DNA from: Centrapalus pauciflorus
Taxonomy: Eukaryota; Streptophyta; Magnoliopsida; Asterales; Asteraceae
Assembly (NCBI GenBank): GCA_020465985.1
Contig: JAANYP010002796.1
Coordinates: forward strand, 60,001-124,000
Direction: 5' to 3'
DNA length: 64,000 bases
Positions 12,015 through 23,517 of this stretch are shown piece after piece (the first letter of the stretch is position 1; each line of letters starts with the position of its first letter). Under the pieces are notes generated by a model that was given only the letters and a program-made list of their open reading frames with translations, made no database searches and was not told the origin of the DNA. A program made the position numbers and the translations under genes.

Positions 12015-13440
12015 TCAAACATACTTTTCAAAACGCTTTTCTTTCATCTCATCCGCAGTGGTCGCTAACCATGCCTTATCATATTCTAAAAGTTTATCAT
12101 ACTCCATAAACTCTCTTATGAGATTTTCACGTTTCTTGTTGATTGGATGCATCAATATCTTTGTAAGATAACGCCTACTTAGAGTATGCATTTGTCTGGC
12201 TTGTTTATCAACATTGAGTGTTGGACCATGAGCCCACTCCCTTGTTGGTTTCCCCATATATGCTTACCAGTCTATTAATTACACCACCATATTTTATTCC
12301 AATTGACAATTCTGCATGAATGTTGTCCAAGATTGTTACCGTTGCCTTTTTCATGTCGAAACAAACCATATAAAAATGGAAGTGATTATGATAGGAAAGA
12401 ACACCTGATGCATGTCACAACACAATTTTGTATATATGTTAAGTTATAAGACATTTTTATGTGCATAATCTAAAAAATGCGTTCACTTACTAAATCCGAG
12501 TTCTTCACGGTGTTCAGTGTGACATCACCAAAAATGCATAGCCCCACGTTGGTGCAAAATTTTTTTGTACATATCGTTGAACCCCAAACTGCCATCCAAC
12601 AAAGCCTGTGTCTGCATTTGTAGGGTAACACAAGCGAACGTGTTATATAACAAAATTCCACCTGTATTACGTGTTTACAAACACATACAAAAGAAAATTA
12701 TTACTTACGAGGCATTGAGAAGAAAATAATATTTGAAGCGGAGAACTATCACTTCGAAACTGCTCCTCGTGATTTAAAATTGTTGCCCAACAGTCTACGA
12801 CACTGTTGACTATATTTGCACCACACATCAAAGTCTCATGACACACCCGGATACAACTCATATTCAATTCTGTCTCGAATACCAGGTCACTAAAACTCAA
12901 AACCTAATATCAGAACTATTATAGATAAAGATACGACATGTACTTATAGTGACAAATTAATACGTTCTTATTATGCATCATGTTGCATGGAAAAGAATGC
13001 ATTTGATACTTCTTTCTCAAGTGTCGCCAATCTCGCATCCACATCTAATACTCTTTTCAGGAACGGAGACTTCATGCTGATACCCGGTCGTATTGCTCTC
13101 TTAGGACGATCAACTCCAGCATTAATCACTTTATTTGTTCGCTCCGTCTCGCATCTGACGTTCATTACACTTGTATTCGGGTCCACAATAGTGAGCGGTT
13201 GTGGTGTATCAGGTGCATCATATCCAATCGTATAAAGCTGGCTCAAGCTGTGTCATCCCCAGGCTGAACGATGGTACATCGTTCATTAATTCCTCACGAC
13301 ACTCTTTCTCCTTGCTTAATCGCATAACTATTCTGTCAACAAAGTCATGGACTGTCTGTGAACACATCCATTGTGTGTCACTAATGTCATTGATATGTCG
13401 TATATATACATCACTAGATTTGTAAACGGTAACAAACGTT
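12015..13440 (-). pseudogene. Ulp1/C48 SUMO-protease-like gene, broken
   Basis: On the minus strand the order is as follows. An N-terminal segment has VPSFSLGMTQ (about 13260-13300), a hallmark of plant transposon-borne Ulp1-like proteins. Then come PQPLTIVDPN and MKSPFLKRVLDVDARL (12971-13246), and CWATILNHEEQFR (about 12750-12800). A block HFHFYMVCFDMKKATVTILDN (about 12325-12390) supplies the expected catalytic His and Asp. The C-terminal segment is TLNVDKQARQMHTLSRRYLTKIL (12015-12257). The region that should carry the catalytic Cys (DCGVF-type) is not recognisable. Frame changes and stops occur throughout. Ulp1 proteases cleave SUMO-type modifiers, and copies are frequent cargo in Mutator-like elements. 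Confidence 0.65.
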
Positions 13441-13662
13441 TAGGTACCCAAGGTCGTTGCATATTGACATAAAAACACACCATTTAGTTAAACAAGCATA
13501 TAGACTGATTACATTGACCATTTGTACTACTTAATACGATTAACGTTCACTAGTGCATACATTTGAATAAGGATAACAAAATATTTTACAAAACACTTAG
13601 CATGCAAGTGATTGTTAGTACTACCACACTTCAAAGTTATGCATTTATGTCATTACAAATAA
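13441..13662. other. Unassigned spacer before copia element 1
   Basis: No coding or repeat signal is recognised. It may hold remains of the right part of the Mutator-like element. Confidence 0.4.
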
Positions 13663-13987
13663 TGTTCTAAGGGTCTAAATTTCCGGTAACCTTGTTGGGT
13701 AGATTATAATTTTGTTTATGAATGTAAAGTTGTGGGGGCTAGTTGTAATTTTCCTTATTTTTGTAAATGGTATAAATAGTATATGTAATGTTTATGTGGT
13801 GGCTGGAAATTCACAGAGCATAGATTTCAGTGCCAAAAGCAAAATAGGGTTGGTCAGAGAAATCAATATTGCAGCCGTCTTTTTCATGTAAACATTCTTC
13901 TGCTCAATATGAAATCATTCGGTTATTTGTGATTAATTGTGTCCCTATTATATTCATCAATATTTCTATTAAATTTTGATATTAACA
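13663..13987 (+). repeat. Putative 5' LTR of copia element 1
   Basis: It starts TGTTCTAAGG and ends TTAACA, two bases before the primer-binding site. A TATAAATA box lies at 13771-13778. The length of ~325 bp is short for a Sirevirus, and no second copy was found to confirm the left boundary. Confidence 0.55.
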
Positions 13988-13989
13988 AT

Positions 13990-14002
13990 TGGTATCAAAG
14001 CC
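13990..14002 (+). promoter_or_regulatory. Primer-binding site (tRNA-iMet)
   Basis: TGGTATCAAAGCC matches the usual plant initiator-Met tRNA primer site (TGGTATCAGAGC) with one change. It sits two bases after the LTR end. Confidence 0.85.
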
Positions 14003-14439
14003 TAATATGGAAATTATTAAGCGATCAAAACTGATATTCACTGCTTTATTGAGTGTTCATATCGAAAACTTTCAGACTCTGAAAATCTCGTGTGGTTTTT
14101 GATTCCATGGATGTTTGAGCATCAAATTCTAACCGAGTCTTTAGTTTGAAAAGACGAATCCATTGATTTTAGTCTCACATCATATCTCCAAACACACAGA
14201 AAGTATTTGAGATTTTTCTGATTTTTTTTGAAAAAGTATGTGTTCTTGAGGTTTTTGGTTGATTTTAGGTTTTTAATCTGGAATTAGCTAAACTCTTTTC
14301 ATAAAAAGTGTTTCTACAGTAAAAACGCATCTATGCTGCAAATTTGGTATCACCTAGTGAAGTTTTTGTTGAAAATATTGGATCTGAACTTAGATTTGTT
14401 CATAACTGTTGAATCTCGGCACACATTAAGATTTAGAGT

Positions 14440-14800
14440 CATTCGAGTTTTATCAATCATTGTCCGAGATTTCTCAAGCTCCATCCGAGTTTGCTCAAAA
14501 TTAATGCAAGTTTAATCATTTTTAAACTGAGTTTTATACACTTTCATTCAAGTTTTTAACAAGTTTAATCCGAGTTTGATCAAGCTCCATCCGAGATTTA
14601 TCAAGTTACATCCAAGTTTGATCAGACTTAATCCGATTTTGATCACTTCTCATCCGAGATTTATCAAGTTTACTTCAAGTTTGATCAAGTATACTCCGAG
14701 TTTCACCAAACCTCTTTCGACTTTTGTCAAGGACACTTCGACTTTTGTCAAAACCAATTCGAGTTTGCTTCTGTTTCAATCGAGATTCACTCAATACACT
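14440..14800 (+). repeat. Degenerate CGAGTTTGATCA leader repeats
   Basis: About a dozen imperfect ~21-24-base units of the form CATCCGAGTTTGATCAAG occur in the untranslated leader of copia element 1. The same word family recurs at 22000-22290 of the same element. Confidence 0.75.
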
Positions 14801-14832
14801 TCATTGAGTTACTCATTATTCCATACAAGGTC

Positions 14833-17737
14833 TTGGAAGATAAAAATATATTATTCAAGATGTCTAAGGATGCTCTTGCAATGGGAACTGAAACCAAACC
14901 TTCGATTCTATACAGAGGTGTAAATGTCCAATGCAGGGAAAGGTTTCTGGAATTCATCAATTTTCAGGATTTAGCTGATGAGATGATAAAATCACTGACC
15001 GATGGGCCTGCAAAATTCTATGTCACTATCCCAGCTGTTCCAAATGGAAATCCTCCAGTTCCATAGCGGTCCGGAGGAGATTACAGATTCAAATCTGTCT
15101 GAAGCTCAAAGACGCATGAAGCTTGGGGACAAGACTGCCTAGAAATTTTTGTTATTGTCCATTCCAAATGACATTTATATCAGTGTCACGAACAATACTA
15201 CTTCCAAATCCATCTGGGATGAGGTATGCAAGTTAATGCAAGTTAATGCAAGGGTCAGACAAAGATGCTACGAATAGAGCTAGAAATAGTCTTATGTCAT
15301 TTGAGAATTTTAGGGTCAGGGAAGGGGAACCATTGGAAAATACCTACTTCAGATTTGTAAATCTCATCGGTGAGATGAAGAGGAACGGTGTAACAAAATC
15401 AAACTTGGACATCAATGTTAAGTTTTTGAATGTCCTGAACACTGAATGATATAAATATGCAATGATTATCCAACAAACCAAAGACATCGATGACATTGAT
15501 ATACATATGTTCTATGAGAATTTGAACAATTACCAGGAGGTTGTTCTACGAAAAGTTTTCGGGAAGAAGGAAGCAGAAATGACTACTGTGGATCCATTGG
15601 CTCTCCTAGCCGATAACAAATACAAATTCAAATCTAAAAAGATGAAGCTTCTCGTGGTAAGAAGTTCATCAGCATCTGAATCATCCGACTCTTCAGCAGA
15701 CTCAAAAATAGAAGAGATGAAAAAGCAAGTGGTCCTGCTGACTAAGACATTACAGAAAAAGTTTTATCGCAAACCCACACACAACAAGTTGCGTTATAAA
15801 ATTGGGTCAAGAAAGTATGAGAAGCGTGAGAAGTATGACAAGTCTGGGGAGAGTAGTGGGAAGAAACATGAGAAGTATGATCAGCAAGAGAAGCCCGTTT
15901 AAAAGGAAGATGAGCCAAAGTGTTATAATTGTGGCAAGCTAGTCTACTATGGTCTGGAACGCCGAAAGCCTGTAGTCAAGAATTCAGAATACTACACCAG
16001 AAAGGCTTTGTTGGGAAAACAAAAGGAGGCGGGGAAAGCACTTATGGCAGAATATGATCAATGGCTTCAACTCTCCGATGACGATGATATTCTTGACGTG
16101 GATGCACATATTTGCTTTGAATCTGAAATTTTTAAGAATATATTCGAGTCTGAACAAAGCGAGTCAGTCATGATTGCTGAAGATGAAGTATGAGCTGGGC
16201 TGACTGATGATGAAGAGGAAACGACCAAGGTAGAGGATACAGATTCAGAGAATGAACTGAGAGATGATGTTGCATTGATGGCCACTAGAGGGGAAGAATG
16301 CAGTCACCCACAAGAGGATGACGGATCTGATTTTGACACTTCGGACAAGTCTGAGACACCTGAGGTGGATTCTAATCCTGACTCAGATAATGATAACTCC
16401 TGTGAACTTGAAAATAAGTTAGTTCAATTGTCTTATATGCTTAAACGTTTTGAAAAATCATTGAACCCGAGAAAAGGAATGTCCATTCTTTGGAAAATAA
16501 ATTAAGACATGAGCATGCTTTAGTGTTAGAATTTTCAAAAGATAAGGCATTTGCTTTGCAATCTGTTTCAGTTGTGGAAGAAAAATTCAACAAATTTCAG
16601 CTTGAAAATAAGAAACTGAGTAACACTATTATCGACATAACTGAGAAAATTAAATTAGCTGAATTAGAATATGCTAATTGATCTATAATATATTCAATCT
16701 TTGAAGAAAAAACCAAACTTTATGAGAAAATAAAAACCTTAGAAGATGAATTCTTGAAAGAGGTCAAACAGATCAAACTATTCACTTAAATCAACCAAAA
16801 GATACTGATTTTTATAATTCAAAAACTGGTATTGGTTGTGATAATCCTATGTATCTTTCGAAAGCAATTTCGTGTTCACCAACGTTATATGATACAAGAT
16901 ACATGAATATAGGGTTGAAACTTGAAAATGGTATTTTTAAAAGCTTCTGAGGAAGTGGAATAAGGAGAAGATCTGAAAAGGTTGAATGAGGACAAAATGA
17001 AACTTGATTTGGATTTTAACCTTCTCAATGAAAGTTATAAAGATCCACCAAAAACAGAAGATTTCATTCAGACATATTTTGATAAGGATATTTCTGAAAA
17101 TACAATTCTCTCTCAAAAGCCACACATTCGTAATTCAGTTCTTGAGAAGATAAACTCTGATCTTGAATTGAAAATCAAAACTTTTGAGGAAGAACATGTA
17201 AAGCTCCAGGCAGTAATTCAAGGTTTAGAAATAAAACATGCAAAACAGCCTGGACTCAACTCTCAACCTGTTCAGAATACTTCTGCTCTTGCAGAAACAA
17301 TTAACTTAGAAGAAAATTTTGATTTGTTCATGAACTCTAAGGTTCATCCTTCTAATGAACTTTTTGTCAAGATCGATAAATGTGTTAAACCTCTTAACAA
17401 AAAAGGAACTGTTAAAACTAAGGGAATAGTTGGTATCTTGATACAAGTACCTACAACTCCCAAAGTTTTATCAGTTTCATCACCTGTTCTGCAATGCAAG
17501 GATAAAGCAAAAGTTACCTTTTCTCCTTCAACATTTGAAAAAGGTAAATCATCATCTTCAAAGTTTACCAAAACAAAGAGTTTAGGTTCTACTCAGGGTA
17601 AGGAAATTTTGCAGAATAACATGTATTCCAATTCGACTAATTTCAGTTCTTCATTTATGTCAGATAATTTTGTGAAACGAACTTCAAGGCAAGTTTGGCG
17701 AAAGAAGCAGATTGGAAAGAAAAAGGAGTGTGAATGA
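14833..17737 (+). pseudogene. Copia element 1 gag remnant
   Basis: Fragments read from about 14833 (TETKPSILYRGVNVQCRERF) through 15246-15449 (GEPLENTYFRFVNLIGEMKRNGV) and 15462-15902. The nucleocapsid knuckle at about 15921-15970 reads CYNCGKLVYYGLERR, so the His and last Cys of CCHC are lost. A long charged, coiled-coil-like C-terminal region, usual for Sirevirus gag, runs to 17737 in several frames. There are many stops. Confidence 0.75.
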
Positions 17738-17849
17738 AAAGAGTGAAGGATAAAAGAGAGTAGTATTACAACTAGTGATAGTTCCTTAGGGAAAAATGTT
17801 TGTAACAGTATAACTTCTAAAAACTTGTCTTAAATACTCTCATGTTGAT

Positions 17850-18870
17850 TTGTTGTCATTAAACTCTGTTAATAGTAATACTTTTAATGTAAAATCTTTT
17901 CCAATGTCTAATGCAAATGTGTGGATAGAAAATCACAAGGTTCCCAAGTCTAGACAGAAATGGGTTCCAAAGAAATCAACTTCCAAATCAGTTACCAAAA
18001 GAACTGTTCAAAAATGGATACCCAAAAAAACTATCCAGAAATGGGTTCCTAAAGTTAAGGTTGGTGCTGATAGTGTGGCTGCCATATCACTACATGGTTT
18101 ACCTAACTCTAAAGGACCCATTTTTAAGTGGGTACCTCACTGTTTACTGCGATTTGTAGGTAATCATGTCTGGTACCTTGATTTTGGGTGCTCCAAGCAT
18201 ATGACTTGATAAAGAGACACTCTCACGAATTTTGTTGATAAATTTTGTGGGGCGGTTAGATTTGGTAATGATCAGTTCTGTCCGATCAGAGGCTATGGGA
18301 GTTTGGAGTATGACCAGATCACCATTCAAAAGGTTTTCTACGTAGATGGTCATGGTCATAACCTGTTTCGCATAGGACAGTTGTGCGATAAAGAGTTAGA
18401 AGTCAATTTCAAGGCTAACAGATTTAACATTAGATCTGGGGAAGGAAATGAAATTCTTGCAGGGAATAGAAAGACATATCTGTACTCTATTGATTTGACC
18501 AACTTAAATGTGTGCAAAGATGTCTATTTTCTAAGGCATCTACAAAAGAGTCATGGTTGTGGCACCGTCGTCTATCCCACTTGAAGTTCTAATATCTAAT
18601 AACCTGCCAAAGAAGGTTTAGTTAGTGGCCTCAAACTCTCAAGTTTCAAATTAAGCAGTTGTGTGCGACTTGTGAGAAAGGAAAGATGGTTAGAGCTTCG
18701 CACAAATCAAAGGTTGAACACTCTTCAACAAAACCATTAAAGCTGCTACAGATGGACCTCTGCGGGCCGATGAGAGTACAAAGTATCAACATGAAAAAGT
18801 ATTTTCTTGTAATTGTCGATGATTACTCGAGATACACGTGGGTTTTATTTTTGTGATCCAAATCTGAAGC
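17850..18870 (+). pseudogene. Copia element 1 protease and integrase N-part, broken
   Basis: After a lysine/tryptophan repeat region (KWVPKK) comes the aspartic protease motif WYLDFGCSKHMT (about 18171-18206). The usual DSG triad has become DFG, so the enzyme would be inactive. A GAG-pre-integrase region follows. At 18659-18856 the integrase core starts with LLQMDLCGPM and VIVDDYSRYTWV, and it ends at a stop codon. Further integrase remnants continue in other frames to about 19330. Confidence 0.8.
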
Positions 18871-19325
18871 TACAGAGATTATAATTGACTTCCTGCGCAG
18901 AATTCAAGTTAAGTTACAACTGACTGTCCAGACCATTAGATCTGATAATGATACTGAATTTAAGAACAAGTCTTTAGTGACCTTTTTTAGTTCCTTAGGA
19001 ATATCCCATCAATTCTCTGCTGCTTGTACCCTTTAACAAAATGATGTAGTTGAATGTCGAAACCACACTCTTGTCTACAAGGACGATGCTAGCCTATTCT
19101 AATCTGCCGTTATTCCTTTGGGCTGAAGCTGTAGCAACCGTGTGTTTCACCTAAAATCGTTCAATTGTCAACAAACGCTTTGAAAAGACGCCTTATAAGT
19201 TAATCAATAAAAGAATTCCTAACGTTAAAATTTTCCACGTCTTTGGTTGCAGGTGTTTTATTCTTAATGATAAAGACAATTTGGGAAAGTTCAGCCAAAA
19301 AGCAGATGAATGAATCTTTGTCGAT

Positions 19326-20882
19326 GTGGCTTTCCGAGTGTACAATAAACGCATGAAGATCGTCAATGAGAGTGTAAACGTCAAATTCGATGAAGGCATC
19401 GTAATGGCTCCTGGACATGCCAGTTCAGGACCCGATCCTCAACAGAATACTTCTATGAAGTCCACTGAGTATAACGATGAAACGAATGATTTAAATACTT
19501 TGTTTGAAAAATTCTATGACGACTATTTCGATAAGGCCAATTCTGATAAATCTAATTTGGTTCCTGACAGGGTTACTGAAGATCCTATTGTCCTTTTAGA
19601 TCATTCGCCACCATCAATTTCTGGAGATTCTGTAGTTGTTTCTTCCGATAGTGTTCAACAATCTACAGCTCCAGAAAATCAAGATTTACCCATGAATAAT
19701 CAAACCCCCGAAACCCCTATTCCAGTTGAGATTCCAACACCTTCGAAATCTCCTCCCCGTCAACCCTACCTTGATTTAGACCCTAACCAAGACCATCTTC
19801 AACCATATTCTCACACACATAAATGGACATGGGATCACCCTCCGGAAAACATCATAGGAGATCCCTTTGCGTTTGTTCAAATCCGAAGAGCTACAACCGA
19901 CGAGTGACTCTTCTCGAATTTTTTGAGTAAGATCGAACCTAAAACAGTTAAAGAAGCTCTTGAGGATGCTGATTGGATTGTCGCCATGCAAGAGGAACTA
20001 AATCAGTGTTGAAAGGTTGAGAGTCTAGAGATTGGTGGAAAAACCAAAGGATATATACTTCATTGGCACGAAGTGGATCTTTAAAAACAAGAAGGATGGA
20101 CAAGGTGTAATCATCCGTAACAAAGCTAGACTTGTAGCCAAGGGATATAGTCAACAGGAAAGGATTGACTATGATGAGACGTTTGCACCAGTTTTAAGAA
20201 TTGGAGCGATACAGATGTTTCTAGCTTTTGCAGCTCATAAGAACTTCACAGTTTATCAGATGGACGTATTGACGACATTCTTGAATTGGAAACTGAAAGA
20301 TGAAGTATATACATATCAGCTAGACGGATTTGTAGATCCTTTGAAGCCTGATCATGTATATATTTTAGATAAGTCACTGTACGGTCTTAAACAAGCACCA
20401 CTAGCATGGTATGATGCATTATCAGTTTATCTAATAAAATGTGATTTCAACAAAGGTGCAGTAGACACAACCCTATTCATAAAACGCCAAGGTCCTGATA
20501 TCATTGTTATACAAATATATGTAGATGACATAATATTTGGGTCTGCAAATCCTGAATTTTGTAAAAAGTTCACCTTTTTAGTGTCCCAAAAGTTTGAAAT
20601 GAGCATGATGGGTGAAATAAATATTTTCTTGGGTTTACATGTAAGACAACTGAGTGATGGAATTTTCATCAATCAGTCGAAATACATTCAAGACATGTTG
20701 ACAAAGTTTAACATGACCAACAATACTACAATGAAACACCCACGGCTCCTGATTCGAATCGAAACTTGATGAGGACATTTCGGGGGAACCTGTAGATGTT
20801 ACTCATTATCGAGTATTAATTGGTTTATTTAATGTACTTAACTGCGAGTAGACCAGATATAATGTTTGCTACATGTGTTAGA
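19326..20882 (+). pseudogene. Copia element 1 reverse transcriptase, RNase H missing
   Basis: A linker (19326-19907) leads to the Ty1/copia reverse transcriptase at 20032-20769. It contains KARLVAKGYSQQ, the VYQMDVLTTFLN motif (the alanine of the usual DVKTAFLNG is changed), LYGLKQAP and the catalytic YVDDIIFGS. After LTASRPDIMFATCV at about 20880 the similarity stops abruptly, and the RNase H domain that should follow is absent. Stops lie at 19906 and 20010 and a frame change near 20745. Confidence 0.85.
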
Positions 20883-21067
20883 TGAAAAACATTTTAATTT
20901 TTTGGTATACAAATTAGGTATGCTGAATCGTTAGATTTAAACATTCAGTTGCTACAAAGTATAATTTTGCAATTTTCAATTTTTTACTTGATTGATTTTA
21001 CATTAATTTCTTGTTCTTTCAAAGTACTGATTTTTCTAAGATTTAACTGATGATGGATTGTCGCGTG

Positions 21068-21210
21068 CAGGGGGAGCAAGCTGAAAATTATATCTGAATA
21101 ACTGCTTTGGATAGGTTATCTGATATTTTTATGTGCTTAATTACAGGGGAGCCTTTTATAAAGTGACATCAATTTAAGGGGGAGCACATCTGCATTCTTC
21201 AAGGGGGAGC
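21068..21210 (+). promoter_or_regulatory. Multiple polypurine-tract motifs
   Basis: GGGGGAGC-type motifs occur at about 21069, 21147 (AGGGGAGC), 21177 and 21202. Repeated PPT-like boxes are a known Sirevirus signature. The PPT primes plus-strand DNA synthesis. Here the boxes lie upstream of the envelope-like region rather than next to an LTR. Confidence 0.65.
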
Positions 21211-22581
21211 ACTTTTTGTTTATCGTTATTTTGTTTTAGTTTATTTTATTTTTCTTAGTTATTATTTTTTTTAGTGTCAAAATTTTTTTTAGTTATGTGT
21301 TTTCATTTTTTATTATTGTGAGTTATGTTTTATTTTTGGGCTTAAATGAGTGGGCTTAAATGAAAAAGGAAAAGAAAAGAGTGGGCCGGGTACCAAATTT
21401 AAAAGGTTTAATTTTGAAATTCAAAATTCAAATTTACCTTTTCATACATTCTTGAACACTGTGCACCGCCCTCTCCTTTCTTTCTCTCAGCTTCGATCGA
21501 ACAATCACCAACAAACTTTTCGAGTTTGATTCAAGGTTTTAAGTGCAAATTTGTAGGTTTTTCATGTTTCTTTTTTGTGTTTTTCATTTATTTCGTGTTT
21601 TTGTGTGTCTTTATGCAACTGTGAGTGTGTGTTTGATTGTTCTTCATGAAGTCGATACGTGAAATCTGAAATGTTGATTGTGTGCTTATAATTTAAAATT
21701 GATTGTTTGAATGTGTGCATCATGATGAACTAAACATGAATTTCAAATTTCCAGTCTTATGGTGCAACATACAAGATTTAATTCGAGTTTTTAGGGCAGA
21801 TTTTTCGAGTACTATTCTTTCTGAAAATCTGAGATTTGTGCTTCATTTTGTTGTTTTTGGATCAAGTTCAGTAAAGAGTTTATGTTTACTTTACATTTTC
21901 GAGCATGGTCATGTATTTTTTTCTGCATTTAGGTGCCTGAAAGTAATTTTGAATTATCAGTGTGTTAAAGGACTTAGGATATTTTTCATGCCTAAAACTC
22001 GAATGAAGCTTCATCCGACTTTTCCTTAGTATCATTCGAGTTTTATAAAGTGTCATTCAATATTTTCTAAGTGTTTCCTGAGTTTTATAAATATGCTTTC
22101 AAGTTTGATACAATCGCATTCGAGTTTGATAAGGGCTCATTCGAGTTTGATCATAAGTCATTCGACTTTGATCATGAGTATTTCGAGTTTGATAGATAAT
22201 GGTTCGAGTTTGACACTTCTTCATCCGAGTTTATATAATTGAATTCGAGTTTCATGCTTATGTATTCGAGATTTATAAGTTAGCATCCGAGTTTCATTTC
22301 CAAAATATTTTCTACGTGTGGGAATTTCATTTTTCAAAGAAAATTCACTTTTCACAAGTTAAGTTTTTTGAAATCTATCTTTCATTAACATTGGTCCCTT
22401 AATGGTTGACTTTGGAGTGCTCATAGTAATATTTACATATTATTGTCTGGAATCCCGATGATGTAAACATTGTGACTCAGATTTTTCTAATTTCTTGAAA
22501 AATGTTAATTTTCTTTATCTGTAGGAATCATTTGTTTTTACATGCTGTGACTAACATGTTTGTTATCTTTTCAAGTTCCGA
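21211..22581 (+). promoter_or_regulatory. Long leader before the envelope-like ORF
   Basis: There is no long ORF. A pyrimidine-rich stretch at about 21470-21490 (CCCTCTCCTTTCTTTCTCTC) is followed by a region resembling a plant 5'UTR. Degenerate CGAGTTTGAT repeats lie at 22000-22290. Two possible splice acceptors precede the ATG: CTGTAG (about 22525) and TTTTCAAG (about 22576). An independent promoter with a leader intron is possible but unproven. Confidence 0.4.
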
Positions 22582-22829
22582 ATGGCTTTCCATATACCCA
22601 CAAATAATTCAAACTCCTCAAATTCCCAATCATCATCAAACCACACCCTCGTATCTAAACTAGTTAAATCCACATATGTTGCTGGTCCAAGGCCCTCAAC
22701 CCCAGTTCTTGATACTCTTTTGCTCAAGCAAAAACACTGTTTGCTATTATCTGATAACATTCACCGCTTTGACCCTTCAGTTATCAAAGTGAGCCATCCA
22801 GTCATTGTAGAAATTCTGAAAGGGCACCT
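22582..22829 (+). pseudogene. Envelope-like ORF start, truncated
   Basis: The first ~80 residues (MAFHIPTNNSNSSNSQSSSN...AGPRPSTPVL...NIHRFDPSVIKVSHP) match my recollection of the beginning of the large ORF that follows pol in Sireviruses of composite plants. The function is unknown; it is called envelope-like only by position. The frame runs into unrelated sequence at about 22829, so the gene is cut off. Confidence 0.6.
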
Positions 22830-23021
22830 GACAACGCTCGTTGTAAAGCGTTCAAAAATAATTTATAAAAACACCAATCACCTTAACTTATAGCTAATGT
22901 AAGTGGGATTGTCTCCTCAGGGAGCATGTGGTTATCAATATCATTCTACAATAGTTATTAACTAATAATAAAAACAAATTATTAAACTAATTGACGGAAG
23001 GAAGTGATTAAACGAGAGCTT
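22830..23021. mobile_element. Old retroelement remnant, left part
   Basis: It begins near TGACAACGCTCGTTGT and contains GGGATTGTCTCCTCAGGGAG, a style seen in Tat/Ogre-type gypsy sequences. It is interrupted by the solo LTR at 23022. The right part is probably 44793-45043. The lineage assignment is weak. Confidence 0.4.
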
Positions 23022-23309
23022 TGTCAGACCCCGTTACCCCGGTTGGCAACGAAGCGTGACGTCGCGGAAGCATAGTCATAATCAAGTGAACGACCACTAT
23101 ATGGACGTTTTCAAAAATACCTTAATATAACTTCAAAATATGAAATTGTTTTATATAGCCCGAATAAGATAAAGAGTAGTTCGCAAGTTACAGAGATTTA
23201 AATACATAATTAAATTAACAAAAATGATGCAAATAAATCTCCGAGTTTTTGAAAATTATGCGACTCCAAAATGAACGGAAGCCTTGGAATTCTTCCGATG
23301 CTGTGCACG
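23022..23309. repeat. Old probable solo LTR, left part
   Basis: It starts TGTCAGACCCCGTTACCCC. It is interrupted by the chromovirus at 23310 and continues at 42506. The flanking bases AGCTT (23017-23021) and AACTT (44793-44797) are a possible target duplication with one mismatch. Confidence 0.5.
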
Positions 23310-23517
23310 TGTAACACCCTCTAAACCCAACTAAAATCCACGTCATTTACAATACACAGGTGGCATTAACGCATTCAAAATCCATATTACAATGTCTAGA
23401 TTTACACAAACACGGATTAATTAAAACATTTTGCAGCCACTAACCACGAGGTCTAGAAGTCAACCCGACATACAAAACCCGACCCAAGCCAATATTCACA
23501 TACAAACCCAGTATCAT
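23310..23517 (-). repeat. Chromovirus 1 3' LTR, part a
   Basis: It matches 40725-40930 of the other LTR almost base for base and ends with ATCAT, where the Sirevirus inserted. It continues at 34272. Confidence 0.92.

Larger units (their letters stand above)
13663..22829 (+). mobile_element. Copia element 1 (Sirevirus-like), truncated and decayed
   Basis: The order on plus is putative 5' LTR, tRNA-iMet primer site, repeat-rich leader, gag, protease, integrase, reverse transcriptase, G-rich polypurine motifs, long leader, and the start of an envelope-like ORF. The RNase H domain is missing and every coding part has stops or frameshifts. The envelope-like ORF is cut off at about 22829 by another sequence, and no 3' LTR was found. 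Envelope-like ORFs after pol and multiple GGGGGAGC motifs are typical of the Sirevirus (SIRE/Maximus) lineage. Confidence 0.8.

Noticed and set aside
14333..14923. Plus-strand frames in the copia 1 leader (KLHPRFIKLHPSLIRL)
   Set aside because: They are translations of the degenerate CGAGTTTGATCA repeats.
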